Below, piece after piece: positions 39,411 through 47,789 of a stretch of 64,000 bases of DNA. The position numbers were made by a program, and so were the translations under genes. The DNA lies in assembly GCF_007993865.1 (NCBI RefSeq), contig NZ_VIUH01000008.1, positions 1 through 64,000 of the forward strand. Reading direction: 5' to 3'. Below the pieces are notes generated by a model that did not search any database, had not been told where the DNA came from, and saw nothing but the letters and a program-made list of their open reading frames with translations. The stretch's first letter is position 1. Each line of letters begins with the position of its first letter. This DNA is from Pseudomonas sp. SJZ079 (GTDB lineage Bacteria; Pseudomonadota; Gammaproteobacteria; Pseudomonadales; Pseudomonadaceae).

Positions 39411-39902
39411 GTGTTAACCCATCTCGATTCCCAAGGTCGCGCCAATATGGTCGATGTCAGTGATAAAGCCCTGACCGTCCGTGAAGCCGTGGCCGAAGCA
39501 CTGGTGCGCATGCGCCCGCAAACCTTGCAGATGATCGTCGAGGGCGATCACCCCAAGGGCGACGTATTCGCCGTGGCGCGCATCGCCGGTATTCAGGCGG
39601 CGAAGAAAACCGCCGACCTGATCCCGCTCTGTCATCCGCTGATGCTGTCCAGCATCAAGGTCGAGCTGCAAGCCTGTGGCAGCGACGCGGTGCGCATTCA
39701 AGCGCGCTGCAAACTGAGCGGTCAGACCGGGGTGGAAATGGAGGCACTGACCGCCGCCAGCATCGCCGCGTTGACTATCTACGACATGTGCAAGGCGGTG
39801 GATCGCGGCATGGTCATCGAGAACGTGCGCCTGCTGGAGAAAGTCGGCGGCAAGAGTGGCCATTTCAAGGTGGAAGAACCCACTGTCGAGGATGCACCAT
39901 GA
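39411..39902 (+). CDS. moaC: Cyclic pyranopterin monophosphate synthase MoaC
   Basis: A 163-aa enzyme for the second half of the first step of molybdenum cofactor synthesis. [41 protein letters not shown] and KVGGKSG are diagnostic. It starts with GTG at 39411, which has GGAG about 8 bases upstream. The stop overlaps the moaD start (ATGA). Confidence 0.96.
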   Translation: MLTHLDSQGRANMVDVSDKALTVREAVAEALVRMRPQTLQMIVEGDHPKGDVFAVARIAGIQAAKKTADLIPLCHPLMLSSIKVELQACGSDAVRIQARCKLSGQTGVEMEALTAASIAALTIYDMCKAVDRGMVIENVRLLEKVGGKSGHFKVEEPTVEDAP

Positions 39903-40147
39903 TTCGCGTGCAGTATTTCGCCCGTTACCGCGAGGCCCTGGGCCTGGACGGCGAGCAGCTGAGCGACAGCCAGGGCTTCGCCACGCTTGACGACCTGCGC
40001 CAACACCTGCTGGCCCGTGGCGGGGTGTGGCAGGTGCTGGCCGAGCAGAACCTGATGTGCGCGCGCAATCAGGAGTTGTGCAGCCTCGATGAGCCGTTGA
40101 GCGAAGGCGACGAAGTGGCCTTCTTCCCCACCGTGACCGGAGGCTGA
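39899..40147 (+). CDS. moaD: Molybdopterin synthase sulfur carrier MoaD
   Basis: An 82-aa ubiquitin-fold protein ending in the required Gly-Gly (FFPTVTGG), where the thiocarboxylate forms. It starts within the moaC stop codon and is followed after two bases by moaE, so the three are one translational unit. Confidence 0.95.
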   Translation: MIRVQYFARYREALGLDGEQLSDSQGFATLDDLRQHLLARGGVWQVLAEQNLMCARNQELCSLDEPLSEGDEVAFFPTVTGG

Positions 40148-40149
40148 AG

Positions 40150-40602
40150 ATGAGCATTCGCGTTCAGCCAGAACCCTTCGATCCCGGGGTCGAAACCAAT
40201 GCCCTGCATGCGGCGAACGTCGGGGTCGGCGCGGTGGTCAGCTTCGTCGGCTATGTCCGCGACTTCAACGACGGGCGCGAAGTCGGTGGCATGTTCCTCG
40301 AACACTTCCCCGGCATGACCGAGAAGGCCCTGGGCAAGATTGCCCAGGAGGCCGGGCAACGCTGGCCGCTGCTGAATATCCAGATCATCCACCGCATCGG
40401 CCGCCTGGAGCCGGGCGAGCCCATTGTCTTCGTCGGCACCGCCAGCGCCCATCGCCAGGCCGCATTCGACGCCTGCGCCTTCGTCATGGACTACCTGAAA
40501 ACCCGCGCACCGTTCTGGAAGAAGGAAGACACCGCCGAGGGCCCGCGCTGGGTCGAAGGCCGCAGCAGCGATCAGAGCGCCGCCGAGCGTTGGCACAAGT
40601 AA
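40150..40602 (+). CDS. moaE: Molybdopterin synthase catalytic subunit MoaE
   Basis: A 150-aa subunit that binds MoaD and converts precursor Z to molybdopterin. VSFVGYVRDFNDGREV and LKTRAPFWKKE (the catalytic lysines) are present. Full length. No moaA, moaB or moeA is nearby in this window. Confidence 0.96.
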   Translation: MSIRVQPEPFDPGVETNALHAANVGVGAVVSFVGYVRDFNDGREVGGMFLEHFPGMTEKALGKIAQEAGQRWPLLNIQIIHRIGRLEPGEPIVFVGTASAHRQAAFDACAFVMDYLKTRAPFWKKEDTAEGPRWVEGRSSDQSAAERWHK

Positions 40603-40694
40603 GTGCAGCAAGGCCCGCGCGATGTTCCGCTCCTCGGCTGCGTCGCACGGCCTACGACAATCGGTTGCACATGGCCTGTTGACGATGTGTACAT

Positions 40695-40721
40695 ATAAGT
40701 CCAGTATGGACTTTAAAGTAT
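40695..40721 (+). promoter_or_regulatory. Candidate DauR operator, site A
   Basis: A perfect 7-3-7 inverted repeat AAGTCCA-GTA-TGGACTT (40697-40713) followed by TAAAGTAT. Over 27 bases it matches the site before dauB (59967-59993) at 21 positions, with the block TATGGACTTT then AAGTAT shared. It lies 174 bp before the binding-protein gene. Confidence 0.6.
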
Positions 40722-40779
40722 AAGTCGAGACCGGCAAATGACCTGTCCTCATGCGTTACCCCGCGACAACTTTTCGCTC

Positions 40780-40800
40780 AGGCGCAGACCTGATGCGCCT
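40780..40800 (+). terminator. Hairpin in the binding-protein leader
   Basis: A 7-bp stem AGGCGCA / TGCGCCT with a 7-base loop, followed by TTCTTCT. It stands between the proposed operator and the start at 40896, so it may be a weak attenuator, or a leftover terminator of the moa operon. Confidence 0.4.
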
Positions 40801-40895
40801 TTCTTCTGTCTTGCAGTAACCCCCAGTACCTTGTTCGTCCGCGGCGTCTTGCCGGGGGCGTGGGGTACGTCACTCACTCAGCAGGAATCATCACA

Positions 40896-41672
40896 ATGAA
40901 GAAACTCGCCATATTGGGCGGCCTTGCCCTGAGCTTGATTGCCGCCAATCTGTTTGCCGCCGAAAGGCCGCTGCGTCTGGGTATCGAGGCGGCCTATCCG
41001 CCCTTCGCGTTCAAGACCGCCGACGGTCAGATCGACGGCTTCGACCACGACATCGGTATCGCCCTGTGCGCCGAGATGAAGGTCGAGTGCACCTGGGTCG
41101 AGCAGGAGTTCGACGGCCTGATCCCCTCGCTGAAAGTGAAGAAGGTCGACGCCATCCTGTCGTCCATGACCATCACCGCCGAGCGCCGCAATTCGGTCGA
41201 CTTCACCAACAAGTATTACTACAGCCCGGCGCGTCTGGTGATGAAGGCCGGCAGCGAGGTCGATGCCGACTTCAGTAACCTCAAGGGCAAGCGCATCGGC
41301 GTTCAGCGCTCGAGCACCACCGACCGTTTCGCCAGCGCGGTACTGGCGGCCAAGGGCGTGGAAGTGGTGCGCTACAGCTCGCAGAACGAAATCTACCTGG
41401 ACCTGATTTCCGGCCGCCTGGATGGCACCCTGGCCGATGCCATCCCGGTGAATGAGGGCTTCCTGAAAACCGATAACGGCAAGGGCTTCGCCTTCGTCGG
41501 CCCGTCCTTCACCGATCCCAAGTACTTCGGTGAAGGCGCCGGCATCGCCGTGCGCAAGGGCGACAGCGAGCTGCTGGGCAAGTTTAATGCGGCGATCAAG
41601 GCGATCCGTGACAACGGTGAGTACCAGAAGATTCAGGCCAAATACTTCGACTTCGATATCTACGGCGACTGA
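40896..41672 (+). CDS. Basic amino acid ABC transporter substrate-binding protein
   Basis: A 258-aa periplasmic protein of the HisJ/ArgT family with a signal peptide ending NLFAA. RLGIEAAYPPFAFKTADGQIDGFDHDIGIALCAEM is the ligand cleft. No permease or ATPase genes are adjacent, so it must share membrane components encoded elsewhere. The operator-like site upstream resembles that of dauB, and as I recall P. aeruginosa has such a gene (PA3865) next to dauBAR, so D-arginine/lysine uptake is likely. Confidence 0.88.
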   Translation: MKKLAILGGLALSLIAANLFAAERPLRLGIEAAYPPFAFKTADGQIDGFDHDIGIALCAEMKVECTWVEQEFDGLIPSLKVKKVDAILSSMTITAERRNSVDFTNKYYYSPARLVMKAGSEVDADFSNLKGKRIGVQRSSTTDRFASAVLAAKGVEVVRYSSQNEIYLDLISGRLDGTLADAIPVNEGFLKTDNGKGFAFVGPSFTDPKYFGEGAGIAVRKGDSELLGKFNAAIKAIRDNGEYQKIQAKYFDFDIYGD

Positions 41673-41690
41673 CGGCGCCGGGCACGCATA

Positions 41691-41714
41691 AAGCCGCGCA
41701 CTGCGCGGCTTTTT
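41691..41714 (+). terminator. Rho-independent terminator
   Basis: Stem AAGCCGCGC / GCGCGGCTT with a three-base loop and a TTTT run, 19 bp after the binding-protein stop. It marks the left edge of the accessory block. Confidence 0.85.
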
Positions 41715-41840
41715 GCGTTTGGCGTGGAAGTGCTGCAGTTAGTGGCGACTGGCTGAAGGCTATTGGTTGTAACCGCTCAGGCTGCAGCAACAAGCCTGCC
41801 CCTTTTGCTCCAGGCCGACTCGCGTGGTCTGGCGCCCGGT

Positions 41841-42653
41841 TCAACGCCGGCTGATGACCACTTCGAGGTATTCACTCGGCACCACCAGCGATCCTGCACC
41901 CGCCCGATTCATGCGGTTCAGCAGTTCTGTCAGGTCGCGCTCCAGGGCCCCGGCGCCGTCGGCGGGCAGGGCGGCGAACGCCTTGTGAATCGGTCCGTAC
42001 CAGGTGCGGAAGACCTCGATGAAGTGCGCAGCCGAGCGGTAGCGGAAGTTGAACAGTCGTCGCGTAACCGCGATCGCAGTGGCGCGCTTGCCGAAGAGTG
42101 TCTGCAGGTGCGCTTCGACGCCCCACAGCGAAGGCGGTTGCGCGCCCGCCGCTGGTGGCAAATGGCGGCCCAGCGTCTTGAACAGCTGGCCGATAAAGCC
42201 TTCGGGAGTCCAGTTGGCTAGACCGATTCGCCCCCCAGGGCGGCACACCCGCGCCAGTTCGTCGGCCGCCTTTGCCTGGTCGGGGGTGAACATTACGCCA
42301 AAGGTGGAAAGCACGGCATCGAAGCTGGCGTCCACGAAGGGCAGTGCCTCGGCGTCGGCCACCTGAAAACTCGCTTCGAGGCGCTCTGCCCGCGCGCGCT
42401 CTTTACCGCGTTCGAGCAGGTCGGCCACGTAGTCGGTCGAGGTCACTCGGCATCCTCGGCGCGCGGCGGCGAGCGTGGCATTGCCGTTGCCGGCGGCCAC
42501 GTCGAGTACGCGTTCATCGCAACGCAGGTCGCATGCCTCGGCCACGAGTTCTCCAACGAGCTGCAAGGTGGTGCCGATCACGGCATAGTCGCCGCTGGCC
42601 CACGAAGCCATTTGGCGGTTTTTCAGGGCGCTGAAATCGATGGGGTTGTTCAT
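41841..42653 (-). CDS. Class I SAM-dependent methyltransferase
   Basis: A 270-aa protein. Motif I VLDVAAGNGNATLAAARRG (about 49-67), STDYVADLLERG and DAEALPFVDASFDAVLSTFGVMF show a Rossmann methyltransferase of the UbiE/Methyltransf_11 type. Substrate is unknown. It follows the DUF4242 gene by about 100 bp on the same strand. Confidence 0.85.
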   Translation of the reverse strand: MNNPIDFSALKNRQMASWASGDYAVIGTTLQLVGELVAEACDLRCDERVLDVAAGNGNATLAAARRGCRVTSTDYVADLLERGKERARAERLEASFQVADAEALPFVDASFDAVLSTFGVMFTPDQAKAADELARVCRPGGRIGLANWTPEGFIGQLFKTLGRHLPPAAGAQPPSLWGVEAHLQTLFGKRATAIAVTRRLFNFRYRSAAHFIEVFRTWYGPIHKAFAALPADGAGALERDLTELLNRMNRAGAGSLVVPSEYLEVVISRR

Positions 42654-42752
42654 GCTGCCTGACTCCTGGTGTGCTGCAATCGGTGTCCGGTATACGCGGA
42701 CAAACTGGCTGTCCAGGCCGGTGGCCGCCGATCGACCGTCGGCCCGGGCGGA

Positions 42753-43025
42753 CTACTCCGCAGTGGTCGGATCGATGATGGCGGTGACCTGGGAAACGCG
42801 GTTTGCCGGAAAGCCGCCGAGCTTGGCGTGCTCCCTGATAAGTTCCTCGCTCGGGGCGATATACACGCAGTAGATCTTGTCGCCGGTGACATAGCTTTGC
42901 AGCCACTGCACCTGTGACCCTAACTCGCCGAGCGCCCGACAGGACTTTTGCGAGATCGCTTTCAGGTCCCGCTCTGAAAGCTTTCCAGCGTCTGGAATCT
43001 CACGCTCAATGATGAACTTCGGCAT
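42753..43025 (-). CDS. DUF4242 domain protein
   Basis: A 90-aa protein (MPKFIIEREIPDAGKLSERDL...) with IYCVYIAPSEELIREHAKLGGFPANRV, typical of DUF4242 ferredoxin-like small proteins. ATG 43025 follows GGAGG. Function unknown. Divergent from the AraC gene and probably co-transcribed with the methyltransferase. Confidence 0.8.
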   Translation of the reverse strand: MPKFIIEREIPDAGKLSERDLKAISQKSCRALGELGSQVQWLQSYVTGDKIYCVYIAPSEELIREHAKLGGFPANRVSQVTAIIDPTTAE

Positions 43026-43406
43026 GGCAACCTCCATTTTGTGGATGACGGAAACACGCAATACTCAGTGGGGGGCATGGGCTGCGTGCCGCACAACTAT
43101 CGCGCTCAGAGGCGTCGGCGTCCTGTCCGCGCGTCGGCCATGCCTGTCCAATCGTCCGCCGCTGGTCGGTTGTCGCCCGCGCCTGCGGCTGAACGTGGGT
43201 AGCGGCTGCCCATTCATCCGGCCAACTGGCATCGGACCCGCGCACCCCTAGGCGCGGTGCCCAGACACGCTCAAAATCAGAGGCATCCAGCCGGCGTGGG
43301 GAGCAAGCATGGCAACAGCAGACATTGCGGCGTCGATGCTAGGGCGGCGTCCTCAGACCTGCATTCACGGCGCCGTAGCGGCCACGGCGCGCTGCGACGG
43401 CGGCTG
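43026..43406. other. 381-bp intergenic region
   Basis: It lies between the divergent DUF4242 and AraC genes and should hold both promoters. An open frame continues upstream of the AraC start to 43257, but its composition (Arg/His-rich, no ribosome site) argues against an extension. No clear operator was recognised. Confidence 0.4.
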
Positions 43407-44378
43407 ATGGACGCCTTGTCGGAGACCCTGCGCGTGGTGCGCATGGTCGGTGCGATTTTCATCAATGCCCGCTTCACTGCGCCCTGGTGCTATCAGTCAC
43501 CGCGCGCCGACTCGGTGGCGGCGCTACTGGAGCCAGGTGCCGAGCGCGTGGTGATCTTCCACCTGATCACCGATGGCGAGTGTTACGTCGAACTCGACAA
43601 TGAGCCGCCGCTGCGTCTGGTGGCAGGCGACGTGGTGCTTTTTCCGCAGGGCGACGCGCATCGCATGAGCTCTCAACCCGGGCTTGCACCCGCCTCAGGC
43701 GCGCGTCTGGATGCAGTACTGTCGCGCCGACCGCGCCAGCTGTCCTACGGCGGTGGCGGCCCGAGCACGCGCCTGGTGTGTGGCTACCTGGCGTGCGATG
43801 CGCGCCTGGCGGGGATGTTGCTGGCGGGATTGCCTGCGCTGGTCAGGGTCAACGTGCGCGGATCGAGCGCCGGTATCTGGCTGGAAACCTCGGTGCGCTA
43901 CGCGCTGACCGAGGCGCGCTCACCGCGACCCGGCGGCGCCGGCGTGCTGGCGAAACTGGCCGAGGTGCTGTTCATCGAGGTCCTGCGCCTGTACATGAAT
44001 GAGCAGGGCGAGGGGCGTACCGGTTGGCTGGCGGGGGTGGGCGACCGGGTCGTCGGCGCGGCGTTGAACGCGCTGCACAAGCGCCCCGCCCATGGCTGGA
44101 CCCTGGAGGAACTGGCGCGTACGGCGGGCACCTCGAGGTCGGTGCTGGCCGAGCGCTTCCAACAGCTGGTCGGGAGCTCGCCGATGCAGTACCTGACGCA
44201 ATGGCGCATGCTGCTTGCCGCCAGTCTGTTGCGGCGCAGCAATGCCCCGTTGGCGCACATCGCCGAGGAGGTCGGTTACCAGACTGATACGGCGTTCAGC
44301 CGGGCCTTTCGCCGCGAGTTCGGTTCACCGCCGGCGGCCTGGCGCCGCAGGCAGTCGACGCGCGAGCCGCTGCGATGA
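43407..44378 (+). CDS. AraC-family regulator with cupin domain
   Basis: A 323-aa protein. The N-terminal cupin_6-like domain (VIFHLITDGECYVELDNEPPLRLVAGDVVLFPQGDAHRM) precedes two helix-turn-helix units, WTLEELARTAGTSRSVLAERFQQLVG and LAHIAEEVGYQTDTAFSRAFRREFG. Such proteins commonly control neighbouring oxidoreductases or methyltransferases; here the divergent DUF4242/methyltransferase pair is the likely target. Confidence 0.88.
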   Translation: MDALSETLRVVRMVGAIFINARFTAPWCYQSPRADSVAALLEPGAERVVIFHLITDGECYVELDNEPPLRLVAGDVVLFPQGDAHRMSSQPGLAPASGARLDAVLSRRPRQLSYGGGGPSTRLVCGYLACDARLAGMLLAGLPALVRVNVRGSSAGIWLETSVRYALTEARSPRPGGAGVLAKLAEVLFIEVLRLYMNEQGEGRTGWLAGVGDRVVGAALNALHKRPAHGWTLEELARTAGTSRSVLAERFQQLVGSSPMQYLTQWRMLLAASLLRRSNAPLAHIAEEVGYQTDTAFSRAFRREFGSPPAAWRRRQSTREPLR

Positions 44379-44444
44379 GCGCCTTTTGCCATGCAATTGG
44401 TTCGCCGTAGCACTGACCGCATGCGCTTCCCGCCTCCGCCCCGC

Positions 44445-44610
44445 GCTCAACCCTCGCCCTGATCTGTTTGAGGTGCTTGTGCACCGTCGGCCGACCCATG
44501 TTCAGCACGTTGGCCACATGGTTGGCGGCGTTCTTGCCCTTGAATGCGTCTTCGGCGTGCAGCGCTGCGCCCCGTTCGAGCTTGTGCTCGCGGGTCAGCA
44601 CATGGAGGCC
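44445..44610 (-). pseudogene. Decayed 3' fragment of a dauR-like gene
   Basis: The DNA aligns closely with the 3' end of dauR (57099-57266), with scattered substitutions and one deleted base near the end, and similarity stops abruptly at about 44610. The readable peptide is LTREHKLERGAALHAEDAFKGKNAANHVANVLNMGRPTVHKHLKQI, the DauR helix-turn-helix. There is no N-terminal half, so it cannot function. Confidence 0.85.
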
Positions 44611-44658
44611 AGTCAGGCCGCAGTTGCCGAGCTGCGGACAGCTTGCAGATAAGCTTCA

Positions 44659-44694
44659 AGTTCGTTTGTCAGTTCGTTTGTCAGTTCATTAGTC
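44659..44694. repeat. Three tandem 12-bp repeats
   Basis: AGTTCGTTTGTC occurs twice in a row, then a variant AGTTCATTAGTC, followed by AGTCAA. It lies just beyond the dauR-like fragment. The rest of the region to 45007 has only a 44-codon frame from 44710 and no recognised gene. Confidence 0.8.
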
Positions 44695-45007
44695 AGTCAA
44701 CGGGTCGTCATGGCGGCAGCGCTATCGCCCGCGCATACGCGACGACGGTTGGAGGAGTTGCGCGGCCGTATCGGCACGCTGTTCATAGCCATAGGCTCCA
44801 GGCCATCGAGGCCCAGGGCGGTGAAGATGGTCAAGACCCGCTAACCAGTGGATCGCCATGCCGCTTCGCTTAAGTGAACAGCATGGCGTGGCTGTTTGCG
44901 TCTGGAGTGCAGGCGCTTCAGCCCGTGGTGATGCGTAGGCCGCGCCTGAACGTATCGCGAGCGCCCGTTTGACCACGGTCGCCTGTGCCGAGCTTGGCTC
45001 GATTGCT

Positions 45008-45886
45008 CTACAGTCGCTCTCGAATAAAGTCCACGAACGCCCGAGTCCGCGCAGAGCGGCGCCGGTCCTGGCTGAACACTGCGCTTACCGGGAGTGCGGC
45101 GGGTTGATATTCGGCAAGGAGGGTGGTCACCGCCCCGTGACCCACATCGGCGGCGAACAACCACTCGGGGGAAAGGGAAATCCCTAGACCGGCGAGGACC
45201 ATTTCTCGGATGGCCTCGCTGCTATTGCTGGTGACGTTGCCCTTGATGCTGACGCTGTGTGCCTCGCCGTCACGGTTCAAGCGCCAAACATCGTAGTGTT
45301 CCAGCAGGGTGAAACCAAGGCAGTTGTGGTGCACGAGGTCAGTGGGTTTGCCAGGCGTACCATGGCGGCGCAGGTAGGCTGGCGCGGCATACAGTCGGCG
45401 CTGGCTAGTGCCGAGGGGCACCGCCACCAAGCCTTCGCTCTTGACCACGCCAATGCGAATGGCGAGATCAATGCTTTCCCTGAGCAGGTCTTCATTCTGA
45501 TCGCTCAGTCTCAGGTCCAGCTGAACGTGCGGATGACGTTCTAGAAACGCACCAACCAACGGCGCGATGCACAACCGTCCGTAGCTTACCGGCGCCGCCA
45601 CGCGCAGGGGGCCGGCGATCTGTTCCTGCCCGCTGGCGAAACTGAGCGTGGCTGCTTCCAGGCTGGCGAGAATGCTCCTGCAGTCGGCATAGAAGCGCTG
45701 CCCCTGATCGGTCAGGGCAAGATGTCGAGTGCTGCGTGCGAAGAGCGCGCCGCCGAGATGCTGCTCCAAAGCACGGATCTGCTTGCTCACCGCTGGCTGG
45801 CCCAGGTTCAACTCCCTGGCGACGGCCGAAAACGAACCGCGTTCGACCACTCGCATGAAAATGCGCATGCTCTCGAAGAGCTCCAT
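45008..45886 (-). CDS. LysR-family transcriptional regulator
   Basis: A 292-aa protein from ATG 45886 (MELFESMRIFMRVVERGSFSAVARELNLGQPAVSKQIRALEQHLG). HTH and substrate domain are complete. It is divergent from the oxidoreductase at 45996 and typical of the LysR proteins that repress or activate a neighbouring quinone reductase. Confidence 0.88.
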   Translation of the reverse strand: MELFESMRIFMRVVERGSFSAVARELNLGQPAVSKQIRALEQHLGGALFARSTRHLALTDQGQRFYADCRSILASLEAATLSFASGQEQIAGPLRVAAPVSYGRLCIAPLVGAFLERHPHVQLDLRLSDQNEDLLRESIDLAIRIGVVKSEGLVAVPLGTSQRRLYAAPAYLRRHGTPGKPTDLVHHNCLGFTLLEHYDVWRLNRDGEAHSVSIKGNVTSNSSEAIREMVLAGLGISLSPEWLFAADVGHGAVTTLLAEYQPAALPVSAVFSQDRRRSARTRAFVDFIRERL

Positions 45887-45995
45887 TGAGCTATTTGTCC
45901 TCTCTATGGAATAAATATTATCCATTTTTACTTTCTTATCGGAATACCACGGCAGCGGCAAGATGAACCCATCCACTGACCGGAGGTTTACCACC

Positions 45996-47006
45996 ATGAA
46001 TCACACCATGCTCGCCGCCATCGTCGAAAGCGCCCAGGCTCCGCTTGCAGTGCGCACCATTGCCCGCCCCGTTCCGAGCACCGGACAAGTGTTAGTCAAG
46101 GTCCACGCCGCGGCCGTCAATCCCCTTGATACGAAGATCGCCGCGGGGCAGGGGGCTCATGCCCGGCAACCACTGCCGGCGGTGCTGGGGATGGACTTGG
46201 CCGGTACGGTCGCTGAATTGGGCACGGGCGTAGCGGGTTTCGCTCCTGGCGATGAGGTCTTCGGCATGGCGGGAGGCATCGGCGGCGCCCAGGGTGCTCT
46301 GGCCGAATACATCGTCGTGGATGCGCGCCTGATCGCGGCGAAACCTCGATCGTTGAGCATGCGTGAAGCGGCGGCATTGCCGCTGGTGTTCATTACCGCC
46401 TGGGAGGGTCTGGTGGATCGCGCCAACGTTCGGGCCGGCCAACAGGTGCTGATCCAGGGCGGCGCTGGCGGCGTCGGCCATGTGGCTGTGCAGATCGCCA
46501 AGGCTCGCGGGGCTGGCGTTTATGCCACAGGTTCGGCGGCTAGCCGGGATTTGATTCGGGCGTTGGGGGCGACCCCGATCGACTATCGGACCCAGGGCGT
46601 GGAGGACTGCCTCAACCGCTATACCGGGGGCGAGGGCTTCGACATCGTCTATGACACCGTGGGGGGTGCCACCCTGGATGCTTCGTTCAACGCCGTGAAG
46701 GTCTACACCGGGCATGTGCTCAGCTGCCTGGGCTGGGGGCAGCACAGCTTGGCGCCCCTGTCGTTCCGTGGGGCGAGCTATTCCGGGGTTTTCACCCTGA
46801 TGCCATTGCTCACTGGCAAGGGACGGGAGCACCACGGCATGATCCTGCGCGAAGCGGCGGCCTTGGTCGATGCCGGACTATTACGGGTCAATGTGGATCA
46901 ACGCCACTACGGTCTTGCCGACGTCAATGAAGCCTTTCGGCAGGTGGCTGAAGGCCGCGGCCAAGGGAAAACGGTAATCGAGCTACCGATTGATCCCCTT
47001 GGCTGA
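45996..47006 (+). CDS. Zinc-independent alcohol dehydrogenase / quinone oxidoreductase
   Basis: A 336-aa MDR-superfamily enzyme. The NADP-binding motif GGAGGVGHVAVQIAKARGAGV lies near residue 155, and the structural and catalytic zinc cysteines of true alcohol dehydrogenases are absent. It most resembles NADPH:quinone reductases. GGAGG lies before ATG 45996. Probably controlled by the divergent LysR. Confidence 0.85.
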   Translation: MNHTMLAAIVESAQAPLAVRTIARPVPSTGQVLVKVHAAAVNPLDTKIAAGQGAHARQPLPAVLGMDLAGTVAELGTGVAGFAPGDEVFGMAGGIGGAQGALAEYIVVDARLIAAKPRSLSMREAAALPLVFITAWEGLVDRANVRAGQQVLIQGGAGGVGHVAVQIAKARGAGVYATGSAASRDLIRALGATPIDYRTQGVEDCLNRYTGGEGFDIVYDTVGGATLDASFNAVKVYTGHVLSCLGWGQHSLAPLSFRGASYSGVFTLMPLLTGKGREHHGMILREAAALVDAGLLRVNVDQRHYGLADVNEAFRQVAEGRGQGKTVIELPIDPLG

Positions 47007-47074
47007 GCAAATCCCAGCGCCGGATAACGCTCGCATCGGGCAGAAAAGCAAAAGGCAAATCCTCCGTCTCGCTT

Positions 47075-47282
47075 AGCTAGACTCCTATAGGTGCAAGTCC
47101 ATAGCCAGGGTCGCTTTCTGCCGCTCGTCACCGGCGGTTGTGGGGAGCGAGCCGTCAGTCACGAACGGCAGGAGCCAACCCGAAGCGGCCGGCGCCCGCT
47201 GGCAGGGATCGGCCAGATGCATAGGCCTGGGAAACCTAGGGTAGCGGGGCTAGTCCACCGCGCCCCGAGCGATCGAGGCTCA
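47075..47282. other. Possible structured-RNA or group II intron remnant
   Basis: Within the 783-bp gap 47007-47789, this stretch contains AGGTGCAAGTCC and long internal complementarity: CTGCCGCTCGTCAC with GTCACGAACGGCAG, and a GGCCGGCGCC core. The pattern recalls domain I of group II introns, but there is no reverse transcriptase and no clear 5' GUGYG boundary. The MITE copy at 47290 directly follows. From 47557 to 47789 nothing is recognised. Confidence 0.25.
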
Positions 47283-47289
47283 TTCCTAG

Positions 47290-47552
47290 GGTCTGTTGCC
47301 GTTTCATTGCGAGCCGCGTTGCCGCGAGAAATGGCCCCCGATTAGGCGCAGGACGCAGGTAATGGTCATTCCCTTGCCAAGTCCTGCAACAACAGCTGGG
47401 GCCATTTCCCGCGCCACCCGAAGGGCCGGGCCTGTTTTTGCGCGATGCGGCGTTTCTCGTCGCTCATTTGGAACAACCAAATCGCGCTCCTCGTGCCTTG
47501 CCTCGCGCAAAAACAAGCTACGGCGCGGCCGCGAATGAAACGGCAACAGACC
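47290..47552 (+). repeat. CTAG-flanked MITE, copy 3 (263 bp)
   Basis: Same orientation and structure as copy 2, with about five substitutions and one fewer T in the T-run. CTAG lies at 47286-47289 and 47553-47556. No gene inside. Confidence 0.9.
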
Positions 47553-47789
47553 CTAGGGGCAGGGGGCTGTTTAGCTTATTCAGTAGCGAAGTGCTACCAA
47601 CGCACCGCTATAGGTTTGCACTAGGGTGTGCAAGCCGAAAGACGCGAGGGGTTGAGTCGACTCCGGTTGGTCGTGGCCAGAGCGCGGCTCGTTCCCCGTT
47701 GGCGCGCAGCAACAAACGAACTGGCGGCGGCGTAGCCTCGCAATCAGCAGACTGAAGGCGCGTCTCCGTGCGGAACGCCTCACGCGGTA

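Noticed and set aside
44710-44844. 44-codon frame MAAALSPAHTRRRLEELRG...
   Set aside because: Possible transposase tail or chance; no match to a family I know and no convincing ribosome site.
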